Below, piece after piece: positions 10,290 to 21,800 of a stretch of DNA of 38,571 bases. Position numbers and translations under genes: made by a program. The notes under the pieces are model-generated. The model ran no database searches, was not told the origin of the DNA, and saw only the letters and a program-made list of their open reading frames with translations. Each line of letters begins with the position of its first letter. Within the stretch, counting starts at the first letter, position 1. Location of the stretch: positions 44,142-82,712 of the forward strand of contig NW_019775788.1 in NCBI RefSeq assembly GCF_001039355.2, written 5' to 3'. The stretch is from Lingula anatina. Taxonomy: Eukaryota; Brachiopoda; Lingulata; Lingulida; Lingulidae.

Positions 10290-13073
10290 ATGAAGGACAC
10301 AGAGGCTGCACGGGCTGGAGATATAGAGAGGTTACAGCATCTGCTGACTGCCGGGCAGTGCCACATCAATGACCTGGACTGGGTAACAACTTTGATTTCT
10401 CTCTCTTTAGTTACGCCGATGTTGATAATTTTAATAGAATTTAACGCTGCACATAAGAAATAACGATTTATTTAATTCAGACAACCCATGCCATAGACTG
10501 AATCATCCACTGCATCATTTCACTTTCCCTTCCCTCTTTCCTCTACACGAGGTTTTCTATGTGATAGGCTGGCATATATTATACCAATGTAAACGATATA
10601 ATAAGTTAAACACGAATCCCATACATGTAACATGTTTTTATACATTTACCACGTGCACATATAAAATAAACGATCTGCTTTTGCGTTTGCATGTTCCTGT
10701 GATATTTTGTTTCCATACAAACCACTATGGTACAGTGTTATAACAATCACAGCGTTGTACATACCCGTATCAACAAAGGGCTCTTAATGCAGCCCATATA
10801 CAGAAGCCAAACTTATAATTAACACTGCACTCATCAATATATGTTTTTCAGTTAAGCCATATCATCAAAACCAGATACGTTTTTCTACGGCACTTGAATT
10901 ACATGTATATGTGTTTAATCACATTGTTTGCACATATCCACAGTTGGGGAGGACACCACTTCACTGGGCTGCAGATCACGGCCACACACAATGTGTCCAG
11001 CTTCTCCTCCAACACGGGGCGGATGCCAATATACAGGATGTGGTGAGTGTAGAATAGTCAGAACACAGCAGTATGGCTATACATTTATGCACATTGTCAT
11101 TTTTCCTTAAGTTGTGAGAAGAAACATTATTGTGGTTTATATTCTATATGAATAAATCAACATAAAGCACATTGTAAAATAGAACACGGCATAATGTTTT
11201 CAGTAGTTCAACTAGTTAAGTATTATTACATGTGAAGTGTGATGTTAAATATAGAAGTACAAATAAAGTTATTTCATTTAATATCCATTATTTCTTTCAA
11301 TATTTTACATAGAATTGACAACTTGAAATGATGATTTTATTAATCCACTGCATCACTGAGCTATTAATACAGACCCAATACAGAGGCCAAATTTAATATT
11401 AACACAGCACCGATCATTTTGTTCAGTTAAGCTTTGTCATCAAACCCAATACTTTTTTCTACTGCACTTGAAATATATGTTTTTAATCAGATTGTTTCTA
11501 CTTATCCACAGGGTGGGAAGACACCACTTTACTGGGCTGCACACTTCGGCCACACACAATGTGTCCAGCTTCTCCTCCAACACGGGGCGGATACCAGTAT
11601 ACAGGATACGGTGAGTGTAGAATAGTCAGAACACAGCAGTACGGTTATACATTTATGCACATTGTCATTTTTCTTTAAGTTGTGAGAAGAAACATTAATG
11701 TGGTTTATATTCTCTTGACCAAGTCTTTTTCTCATTTATGAATAAATCAACATAAAGCACATTGTAAAATAGAACACGGCATAATGTTTTTAGTAGTGCA
11801 ATTAGTTAAGTATAATTATGTTTGAAGTGTGATGTTAAATATAGAAGTACAAACAAAGTTATTTCATTAAAAATCCATTATTTCTTTCAATATTTTACAC
11901 AGAATAGACAAACTAAAGTGATGATTTATCAATCCACTGCCTCACTGAGCTGTAAATACAGACCCAATACAGAGGCCAAATTTAATATTAACACAGCACC
12001 GATCATTTTGTTCAGTTAAGCTTTGTCATCAAACCCAATACTCTTTTCTACTGCACTTGAAATATATGTGTTTAATCAGATTGTTTCTACTTATCCACAG
12101 TTTGAGATGACACCACTTCACCGTGCTGCACAACACGGCCACACACAATGTGTCCAGCTTCTCCTCCAACACGGGGCGGATATCAGTATACAGGATGGGG
12201 TGAGTGTAGAATAGTCAGAACACAGCAGTACGGCTATACATTTATGCACATTGTCATTTTTCCTTAAGTTGTGAGAAGAAACATTATTGTGGTTTATATT
12301 CTATTGCTAGTCTTTTCTCATTTATGAATAATTTAACATAAAGCACATCTTGAAATAGAACACGGCATAATGTTTTCGGTATTTCAATTAGTTAAGTATA
12401 ATTTCGTTTGAATCGTGGTTTTTAATATAAAAGTACAAACAAAGTTATTTGATTAAATATCTATTATTTTGTTCAACAATTATTTTACACAGAAATGACA
12501 AATTGAAATGATGATTTTATTTTTCATCTGTAACACTGGGCGAGCTGTTTATACAGCCCCTGTAAAGAAGCCAAACCTAATATTAACTCGGCACCGATCT
12601 TTTTTTTTTTAATTATATATAACTAATGTAAATATAACCACACTTTCAAGTATATAACACATAACACGCCCAATTTAAGAAACTAATGAAATTAATGAAA
12701 GTATAAAAAGGGAATATTTAATGTTTCTGATAAATGTTTTATATTATTTTTAAAAAATTAATAATTAAAATATCCAAAATACATGTGCATGAACATTTTA
12801 TCCGCTTCGTGTTCCTTAACTTTTTATAACATTTGTTCTTGGGAATATTTTTTCCTCTTGGGAAAACTTTTGTTTAGTTGTTATGTTGTAAAGTAAATGA
12901 AATATATTTTCACTAATTGCAAGTTATAATTGAAAAATAATCAAATGAGTAAAAGGAAAGGGAATTATTGTGTGCAAGTTAAATTTCTTTAACAGTCAAC
13001 AAGTGTAGAAATTGTTTTCGCAGTAGAAAAAGATGGAACATGTCAGTCACATAGCCCGATTTGATTGGTTATT

Positions 13074-13112
<39 letters not shown>

Positions 13113-16100
13113 TTCAGTTAAGCCTTATTATCAAACCCGAAACTTTTTTTCTACAGCATTTGAAATATATGTTTTATCATATACTTTGTACATATCCACA
13201 GTGCACGATGACACCACTTCACTGGGCTGCCAGTGATGGCCACACACAATGTGTCCAGCTTCTCCTCCAACACGGGGCGGATACCAGTGTACAGGATAAG
13301 GTGAGTGTAGAATTGTCGAAATATATATTATAACGTGGCTCCGCTTTATTTTCTCGAGTCACATAAAACAATTATTTCTTTATCGCATTATTCTTTAGTC
13401 TGTAGTTCATTACTTGTATTGATGTACATGAAAAAGCATTTCATGTTAAAGTATTTTAGCAACATACTGTAAGTCATGCATATGTATTTAATCTGAATGG
13501 TATGTATGTGAGATAACACACTGTCATCCTATCGATATATGCCAGAACACCTCGTTAAAGTCGCAGCACATTATGTGACATTGAGAGAAAGACCTGGTAT
13601 TTCACTCTGAAACACACTTTAGGGCAAATAAGCAGTATATTGCCATGGTCACATACCGTATCATCTCTAGGTATGTACAAGAATAGTGTATCTGTAAAAT
13701 TAGGGGAGGGCTGGAAAACACTTTTCACCGGTCTGTATAAAGCGGTTTCAATTTTGTCCCCTATAGTTCATAATAATTTCTTTATATATATCGTAGAAGA
13801 AAAAGACACCAAGAATGTTGGCAGAAGAAAGAGAGCGCACTGCCGTAGTTGAACTGCTGAGGCGTTTTGAAATACATGACATACAGGTATATGTACCAGT
13901 GAGAAAGTGTTAAACGCATATTGGATTATGATGCATTGAGCTTTAACAGTAAAAATATATTTCATATTCAGAATCATTTTAGTAACTAATTTTGTAGACC
14001 TACCGTGTATATAATTTTATTGATGTTTTTGAACTTCACGTGTTCCATTCCTTGAAAGATATATCATGGAAACAATTGATACATGAATTAATATACAAGG
14101 AATATATTATAATTTATACAGAGTCCCAGAAAACAGAACGCTGGGAGCTAAATTTATTGGCATAACCGCACACGGGTGCCTTCATATATGTAGCATACAT
14201 GAAGCTAGCTATTTTGCCTTATACTAGTTTCTGGAAAAAATTAAGCCTTGTTGATTCTTTACAGGTACACATTCAAACCAGAACTTTGGAATACCTTGCT
14301 GAAATATTAGACCCTGAAGAATATATCGGGTTTAACCTGACCAACTTAAACCCGAACTGTCCTGATATTTTTCAATTCCAAAAAATTCAAGGAGTAAAAG
14401 ATTGGATTGCCAAGAATAATCGTACCACTATTAAAGATATAAGGGATGGCCTACTGGCTGCAAACCTTCCGCGACTGTGCAGTAAGAAATCAACTTATGT
14501 TCACCTATTATTTCGATGCATTAAATAATTATATCTTATTCCATAACCTCGATGCAACACAAACCGACCTTTAAGATTGGAGGTAAAAAAATGAGGGTAA
14601 AACATAGCAACAAATGTAAACATCTATATGCACTGTAACAAGGAAGTTTTTTTTTTCCTTATTTACTTTTGCTTTGTGTTTTTCGTGACCAAGATATTTC
14701 TACAAAGATGGCAGAACTAATGTCAAATGCCTTTGTATTTACTTGCGTATGACTCCTTGATAGACGCTGTTGTCTTATACACTAAAACCACTAATACCGT
14801 GTCCAAAATTTGTTCATTAACTGACTGAATATAAAAAAAAACACATCGGACGCGATTTCTACATTTGTCACTGTACTTAAGATCTACTTAACTTTTTACT
14901 GATACAGGTGCAGTAGCACAGTATTATGCTGAGATGGTGACAAACATTTCAAACATGTCCCCCGATGAATTTGAGTCACTCTGTAGAACCCTGACCACTT
15001 CGAAGTCCATGTGCCAGAACACACCAAGTTCATCAACCCGTGGTCTGGACGATACTAGGTGAGTGTATATTTAGTCATGGTCCAAGGTGATGGAATACAT
15101 GTTCCGAAGTTTTTACTGCAATTAATTGTTACTGCAATTAATGGGAATTGCTAGCATTTATATAGGCATGAATGCATTTAAACAACATACTTAAGAATTC
15201 AGGAGACTCTACCCAAACGTCTGTGACCTTTATTTGCATACATGTGCACGTACAGGTAAGGTACATCACTCACTTGTGTTTATGTACATGCAAGTTGACA
15301 ATCACGATGTGTTTCACATTCGCAGTTTGCCTTTGGACCCATACCGACACGACGCATTCATTGCATACAGCGGTGAGGATGAAGCCATCATAGAACCAGT
15401 TCTGCACCAGCTAAAGGAATGTGGAATCGAGTGTTTTTACGCCAAAGAAGACCTTGCACTTGGAACGTTTGTGATTACTTCCATTATTGAGGCGGTCAAT
15501 TCATCTAGGCATACCATCGTGTTTCTGTCCAAGAGTTTTATCCAGAGTGATTGGTGTCAGTTCGAGTTGCAGTATATCATGCAGAATGCTAGAAAGTCTA
15601 AAGGACATGTCGTCATTCCTGTTGTAATGAACATGGCGCCTGAGGAAATTCCTGAGGAATTAAGCATCTGGAAATACATTCTTTTCGACGATGAAGGGCT
15701 CATTCCGATGTGTTTGGAAGCTATAAAAGGTATTCAATTTTGCTTTATCTTTTGTTGGATTGGTCTATTATTTAAAAAAATCTCACATAACCAGGTAAGC
15801 ACAGTGACTATTTCCTTAAGCTCTATCTTCGTATAGGTAATTTGTCATACTGGCTATAAATGGAGGGCATGATTCTACGTATTGTTAACCTTCCATCTAG
15901 ATTGAATATAATGTTTCTACATTGACTTTTTAATAGAATGGCACGTGTTAATATTTTGTGATAATGATTTTTTTTAGTTTTGCACATATATAATGCTTAT
16001 CTTTCATTAATACAGGACCACGAAGCACTCCGACGTATGGCCAACTCCGACACGAGAACAATGTTTTGCGAGACGAGAACAAGGTTTTGCGAGATGAGAA

Positions 16101-16161
16101 CGAGGTTTTACGAGACGAGGTCCGGCATTTGACAGCTAAACTTCGTCCACAGAGCCGATAA
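10290..16161 (+). CDS. Ankyrin repeat - death-like - TIR - leucine zipper protein (copy A)
   Basis: Ten coding exons: 10290-10382, 10944-11042, 11512-11610, 12101-12199, 13202-13300, 13797-13886, 14265-14481, 14908-15058, 15326-15729, 16016-16161. All are GT-AG with matching phases; total 1497 nt, 498 aa, no internal stop. Residues 1-31 are an N-terminal half repeat; 32-163 are four 33-aa ankyrin repeats, one per exon; 164-193 a degenerate repeat; about 194-266 a helical region resembling death-domain helices (KDWIAKNN, then DGLLAANLPRL); 266-316 a further helical linker; about 321-450 the TIR domain, with box 1 HDAFIAYS and Glu396 in WCQFELQ; 451-498 a coiled coil with Leu461/468/475/482/489. 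No signal peptide or membrane segment, so cytosolic. Likely an innate immune sensor or adaptor: ankyrin repeats bind, TIR signals, zipper oligomerises. Whether the TIR acts as scaffold or NADase is open. An acceptor-like CAG at 10221-10223 suggests an upstream 5' UTR exon. Confidence 0.88.
10944..13300 (+). repeat. Tandem exon-intron array of ankyrin modules, copy A
   Basis: Four 99-nt phase 0-0 exons start at 10944, 11512, 12101 and 13202. The first three are spaced 568 and 589 bp apart and their introns are near-identical to each other. The last interval is longer because of an insertion at 12600-13113. Repeat N-termini read LGRTPLHWAADH, GGKTPLYWAAHF, FEMTPLHRAAQH and CTMTPLHWAASD; the following GHTQCVQLLLQHGAD is constant. 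Confidence 0.9.
12600..13113. repeat. About 510-bp insertion in an ankyrin intron
   Basis: Relative to sister introns, sequence between GCACCGATC and TCAGTTAAGC is replaced by a very AT-rich block. It begins with poly-T and ends with (TTTA)n at 13071-13112. No terminal inverted repeat or coding frame is evident. It may be an old retroposed element with a simple-repeat tail; family unknown. Confidence 0.5.
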
Positions 16162-16746
16162 GTGGATGTCAGTCAATGTAACGTGATTTTATGTAATTGG
16201 TACTCATGAACCGTAAACATCTCAAATGATCTTAGGGTTTCACCAGGGTCGGGTGTACTTAAATGTAATGTATAATTATCTTGTGAAACTGCTCGAGTGA
16301 TGAAGTCTTCTTGTAGATTGTGTATTTATTTTAATGCCAGGCCTACTGATCTTGTTTATCTATACTCCACGTTACGCGTGTCACGCCGTATTCTGCATTC
16401 TTATTCCTAAATTTCATGTTAGCCACTGAACCAATGATATGGTTATTGATTACTTTTTTTTTACCAGAAAACAGGTTAACTAGGTATAGATGCCAATTCT
16501 CCTTACGGTTTAAGTCAGGAATGGAGCTATTGTTAAAATCAGAAGGAAATATTTGTTCCCTCTCTTTGTAAAGGTCTAACACAATAGTTTGCATTGCCAG
16601 TAATGTTAAGCAGAACAAAAGTGACAGTGTCTAGCTTTTGTGAACTAGATGTACTGTACTAGGACCACTCTGGATTAAAAAAAAAAACAAATGCCTGATG
16701 TAAGTCATATGATACGATAAGTGATCAATACATGCTTATGATGTTT

Positions 16747-16809
<63 letters not shown>

Positions 16810-17448
16810 CTTTGTGAACACATGTAGGGATTTCTTGGGATTTTAGCATATGGAGCAAACACAAAGCATTTAATATCATTCCCAGAACGTTACCTGGATT
16901 TTTTTTCTCTTTTTTATTTTTTCATAAAAACGTTATAAAACGTTCTGTGTTTTCTGAGAAGCTTCAATGTAATAAATATGTTGCCATTTTGACCAGGTTC
17001 ACCACAGGCTTTGTCAATTTAACCTGAACTATTTGAGTATACATTTATTATGCTGTCAATTTATGCTGTAAATTCTACGCTTACTGCTTAAATATCAACA
17101 AAGGTTTTGTTTGTGATATACGTAATCATGCTTAGTGTAGGAGTAGAACTTTCACTAATTCTGCTTGGTATTGTAGCTTTAATTTCACACAGTGACGTTT
17201 TTTGTTATTGATTTATTTATGTATTTATTTATTTATTTTTGTCGTATGTGTACACAACACTTTATACTGGGTATGTTATGCTGATAGCAATGTATTCTGC
17301 TCGTTTGTGGTCAGTTTTGTTGTCGGTGATAAAGCTGCAAATTATCCGATTCATATCAAAAAAGGGTTATGGCGGCAGGGTAAATGTGCACTCACTGACT
17401 AGTGGAAAACGCAATAGATGATTATATATACTATATATCATACTAATA
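16162..17448. other. 3' flank of copy A
   Basis: No further gene. The sequence is a diverged paralogue of 21801-23085 behind copy B. It includes a (TA)n tract at 16751-16805 absent from copy B and an AATAAA at 16971-16976 not kept in copy B, so the polyadenylation site is uncertain. Confidence 0.6.
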
Positions 17449-17750
17449 TACACTCTTGCCCAAAATGGTTGGTACACGGAAAGTTTGGGATGCATATCAC
17501 CCTGTTTCTTTCATTATTATTGATATTATCAAATTAATACTGCTTATATTGTTAAATATATGAAGCTGGAGGATTGGTAAAGTCAAGGAGACACAAACAA
17601 AGCAAATGTGAATAAAAAGAGTTAATTTATTTAGGTTTTTTTTCTCATGCCCCCCAAAAGAGTGCTTTTTTACATAACAGTACCAAGTGAAAAATTAAAC
17701 ATAAATTTATACTGTGATTGACAATTAATATGAAATTAGGGGAAATCGTC
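17449..17750. mobile_element. Possible Tc1/mariner-type end, truncated at an N
   Basis: Homology between the 3' flanks of copies A and B stops near here. The new sequence starts at a TA dinucleotide followed by CACTCTTGCCCAAAATGG, which resembles Tc1/mariner terminal repeats. The other end and any transposase would lie beyond the N at 17751. Confidence 0.35.
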
Positions 17751-17751
17751 N
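17751..17751. other. Single N: probable contig join
   Basis: The N separates the putative element end from intron sequence just before an ankyrin exon. The 5' part of copy B (first exon and probably further ankyrin exons) is missing at this point. Confidence 0.7.
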
Positions 17752-17783
17752 TGTTTAATCAGATTGTTTCTACTTATCCACAG

Positions 17784-19047
17784 CTAAGGAAGACACCACT
17801 TCACTTGGCTGCAGTTAACGGCCACACGCAATGTGTCCAGCTTCTCCTCCAACACGGGGCGATACAAGTATACAGGATAGGGTGAGTGTAGAATAGTCAG
17901 AACACAGCAGTACGGCTATACATTTATGCACATTGTCATTTTTCCTTAAGTTGTGAGAAGAAACATTATTGTGGTTTACATTCTCTTGACCAAGTCTTTT
18001 CTCATTTATGAATAAATTAACATAAAGCACGTTGTAAAATAGTACACGGCATAATGTTTTCAGTAGTGCAGTTCGTTAAGTATAATTACATTTGAAGTGT
18101 GATGTTAAATATAGAAGTACAAACAAAGTTATTTTATTTAATATCCATTATTGCTTTCAATACTTTACATACGAATCGACAAACTGAAGTGATGATTTAT
18201 TAATCCACTTCATCACTGAGCTGTTAATACAGGCCCAATACAGAGGTCACATTTAATATTAACACAGCACCGATCATTTTTTTTTTTTTTCAGTTAAGCT
18301 TTGTCACCAAACCCAATACATTGTTCTACGATACTTGAAATATATGTGTTTAATCACATTGTTTGTACATATTCACAGGCTGGGATGACACCACTTCACT
18401 TGTCTGCAGATCACGGTCACACACAATGTGTCCAGCTTCTCCTCCAACAAGGGGCGGATACCAGTATACAAGATAGGGTGGGTGTAGAATAGTTAGAACA
18501 CAGCAGTATGGCTACGTTCACGCACAGTTACATTTTTCCTTAATTTGTGAGAAGAAACATTATTGGTTTACATTATCTTGGCCAAGTCTTTTTTCATGAA
18601 CGAATTAATCAACAAAAAGCACATCGTAAAATAAAACAATGTCTCCGGTAGTGCAGTGATAATAACGTTTGAAGAGTGGATATGTTAAATACAGAAGTAC
18701 AAGCAAAGTTATGTTATTAAATATTCATTATTTATTAGTATTTTACAGAGAATTGACAAATTGAAACCACAATCTTATTAAACCACTGTAACACTGGGCT
18801 GTTGAGCCGGTCTCTATGCAGAAGCCAAACTTGATATTGAAACAGCACCCAGCATTTGTTTTTCAGGTAATCCTTGTCATCAAACCCAATACTTTTTATT
18901 CAGCGCTTGAATTATGTGTTTAATCACATTGTTTGTACATATCCACAGGATGGGAGGACACCACTTCACTGGGCTGTAATTAACGGCCACACACAATGTG
19001 TCCAGCTTCTCCTCCAACACGGGGCGGATACCGGTATACAGGATGAA
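17784..19047 (+). repeat. Tandem exon-intron array of ankyrin modules, copy B
   Basis: Three modules start at 17784, 18379 and 18949 (spacings 595 and 570 bp). N-termini read LRKTPLHLAAVN (frameshifted later), AGMTPLHLSADH and DGRTPLHWAVIN. The second is identical in protein to the C module at 35108. Confidence 0.85.
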
Positions 19048-21800
19048 GTGAGTGTAGAATTGTCGAAATATATATCATAACGTGGCTCCGCTTTATTTTC
19101 TCGAGTTACATAAAACAATTATTTCTTTATCGCATTATTCTTTAGTCTGTAGTTCATTACTTGTATTGATGTACATGAAAAAGCATTTCATGTTTAAGTA
19201 TTTTAGCAACATACATGTACTGTAAGTCATGCATATGTATTTAATCTGAATGGTATGTATGTGAGATAACACACTGTCATCCTAGCGATATATGCCAGAA
19301 CACCTCATTAAAGTCGTAGCACATTATGTGACATTGAGAGAAAGACCTGGCATTTCACTCTGAAACACACTTTAGGGCAAATAAGCAGTATATTACCATG
19401 GTCACATACCGTAACATCTCTAGGTATGTACAAGGATGGTGTATCTTTAAAATTAGGGGAGTGCTGGAAAACACTTTTCACCGGTCTGTATAAAGCGGTT
19501 TCAATTTTGTCCCCTATAGTTCATAATAATTTCTTTATATATATCGCAGAAGAAAAAGACACCAAGAATGTTGGCAGAAGAAAAAGAGCACATTGCCGTA
19601 GTTGAACTGCTGAGGCGTTTTGAAATACCAGACATACAGGTATATGTACCAGTGTGGAAGTGTTAAACGCATATTGGATTTTGATGAATTGAGCTTTAAT
19701 AGTAAAAATATTTTTCATATTCAGAATCATTTTAGTTACTATTTTGTAGGCTTACCGTGTATATATTTTTATTAGTGTTTTTGAACGTCACGTGTTCCAT
19801 TCCTTGAAAGATATATCATGGGGACATTTGATACATGAATTAATATACAAGGAATATATTATACTTTATGCAGAGTCCCAGAATACAGAACGTTGGGAGC
19901 TAAATTTATTGGCATAACCGCAGGTGCCTTCATATATGTAGCATACATGAAGCTATTTTGCCTTATACTAGTTTCTGGAAAACATTAAGCCTTGTTGATT
20001 CGTTACAGGTACACATTCAAACCAGAACTTTGGAATACCTTGCTGAAATATTAGACCCTGAAGAATATAGCGGATTTAACCTGACCAACTTAAACCCGAA
20101 CTGTCCTGATGTTTTTCAATTCCAAAAAATTCAAGGAATAAAAGATTGGATTGCCAAGAACAATCGTACCACTATTAAAGATATATGGGATGGCCTTTTG
20201 GCTGCTAACCTTCCGCGACTGTCCAGTAAGTAATCAACGTATGTTCACCTATTATTTCGATCCATTTTATCTTATTCCATAACCTCGATGCAACAGTAAC
20301 CGAACTTTAAGATTGAAGGTAAAAAAGAGATGAGAGTAAAACATAGCAACAAATGTAAACATCTACATGCATGGATGTGTGACTGTAACAAGGATTTTTT
20401 TCCCTTATTTTGCTTTGTGTTTTTCGTGTCCTAACGAAATGTAAATTTTATTTGGCCAAGGTATTTCTACAAAGATGGCAGAAACTAATGTCAAATGCCT
20501 TTATATTTACTTGCGTATGACTCCATGATAGGCGCTGTTGTCATATACGCTAAAACCACTAATACCGTGTCCAAAATTTGTTCATTAACTGAGTGAATAT
20601 AAAAAAAAACACATCGGACCCGATTTCTACATTTGTCACTGTACTTAAGATCTACTTAACTTTTTCCGATACAGGTGCAGCAGTACAGTATTATGCTGCG
20701 ATGGTGACGAACATTTCAGACATGTCTCCCAATGAATTTGAATCACTCTGTAGAACCCTGACCACTGCGAAGTCCATGTGCCAGAACACACCAAGTTCAT
20801 CAATCTGTGCTCTGGACGATACTAGGTGAGTGTATATTTAGTCATGGTGCAAGGTGATGGAATATTTTTTCCGAAGTTTTTGCTGCAATTAATTGTTACT
20901 GGAATTAATGGGAATTGCTAGCATTTAAATAGGCATGAATGCATTTAAACAACATATTTAAGAATTCAGGAGACTCTACCCAAACGACTGTGACCTTTAT
21001 TTGCATACATGTGCACGTACAGGTAAGGTACATTATTGTGTTTGTAAGTTGACAATCACGTTGTGTTTCACATTTGCAGTTTGCCTTTGGATCAATACCG
21101 CCACGACGCGTTCATTGCATACAGCGGTGAGGATGAAGCCACCATAGAACCAGTTCTGCACCAGCTAAAGGAATGTGGAATCCAGTGTTTTTACGCCAAA
21201 GAAGACCTTGCACTTGGAACCTATGTGATTACTTCCATTATTGAGGCTGTCAGTTCATCTAGGCATACCATCGTGTTCCTGTCCAAGAGTTTTATCCAGA
21301 GTGATTGGTGTCAGTTGGAGTTGCAGTATATCATACAGAATGCTAGAAAGTCTAAAGGGCATGTCGTCATTCCTGTTGTAATGAACATGGCGCCTGAGGA
21401 AATCCCTGGGGAATTAAGCATCTGGAAATATATTCTTTTCGACGATGAAGAGCTCATTCCGATGTTTTTGGAAGCTATAAAAGGTATCTTGTTAATCAAT
21501 TAAGCTTTTTCTTTTGTTGGAATGGTCTATTTTTTAAAACCTCAGGGGCTAGGTGACCATAATGTATCTATCTTGACACTTTAAAAGGAAGAAGCGTGTT
21601 AACATTTTGTGATATTGTTTCTTTTTTAAACAGGACCAAGAGACACTCCGACGTATGGTCAACTTCGACACGAGAACGAGGTTTTGCGAGACGAGAACGC
21701 TGATTTACGAGAAAAGAACGAGATTTTGCGAGATGAGAATGAAGTTTTACGAGACGAGGTCCGGCATTTGACAACTAAACTTCGCCCACAAAACCGATAA
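17784..21800 (+). CDS. Ankyrin - death-like - TIR - leucine zipper protein (copy B, 5' partial, one frameshifted exon)
   Basis: Visible exons: 17784-17881 (98 nt, broken), 18379-18477, 18949-19047, 19550-19639, 20009-20225, 20675-20825, 21080-21483, 21634-21800. From 18379 on, frames and phases agree to the stop (1227 nt, 408 residues). The first visible exon has lost one G in the GGGGCGGAT segment, so including it shifts the frame. Because its neighbours join in phase 0, skipping it would restore the frame. The TIR keeps box 1 and the Glu in WCQLELQ. The zipper has one more heptad than copy A (six leucines). Introns and exons from about 18.05 kb are nearly identical to copy C, and both lie on one N-free stretch, so they are recent tandem copies rather than alleles joined by an N. 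The promoter and exon 1 are not present. It may be functional by skipping, or a pseudogene. Confidence 0.75.

Noticed and set aside
15172-15393. Frame overlapping the TIR exon in another register
   Set aside because: Shadow of the TIR coding exon and its upstream intron; the spliced TIR frame is supported by three paralogues.
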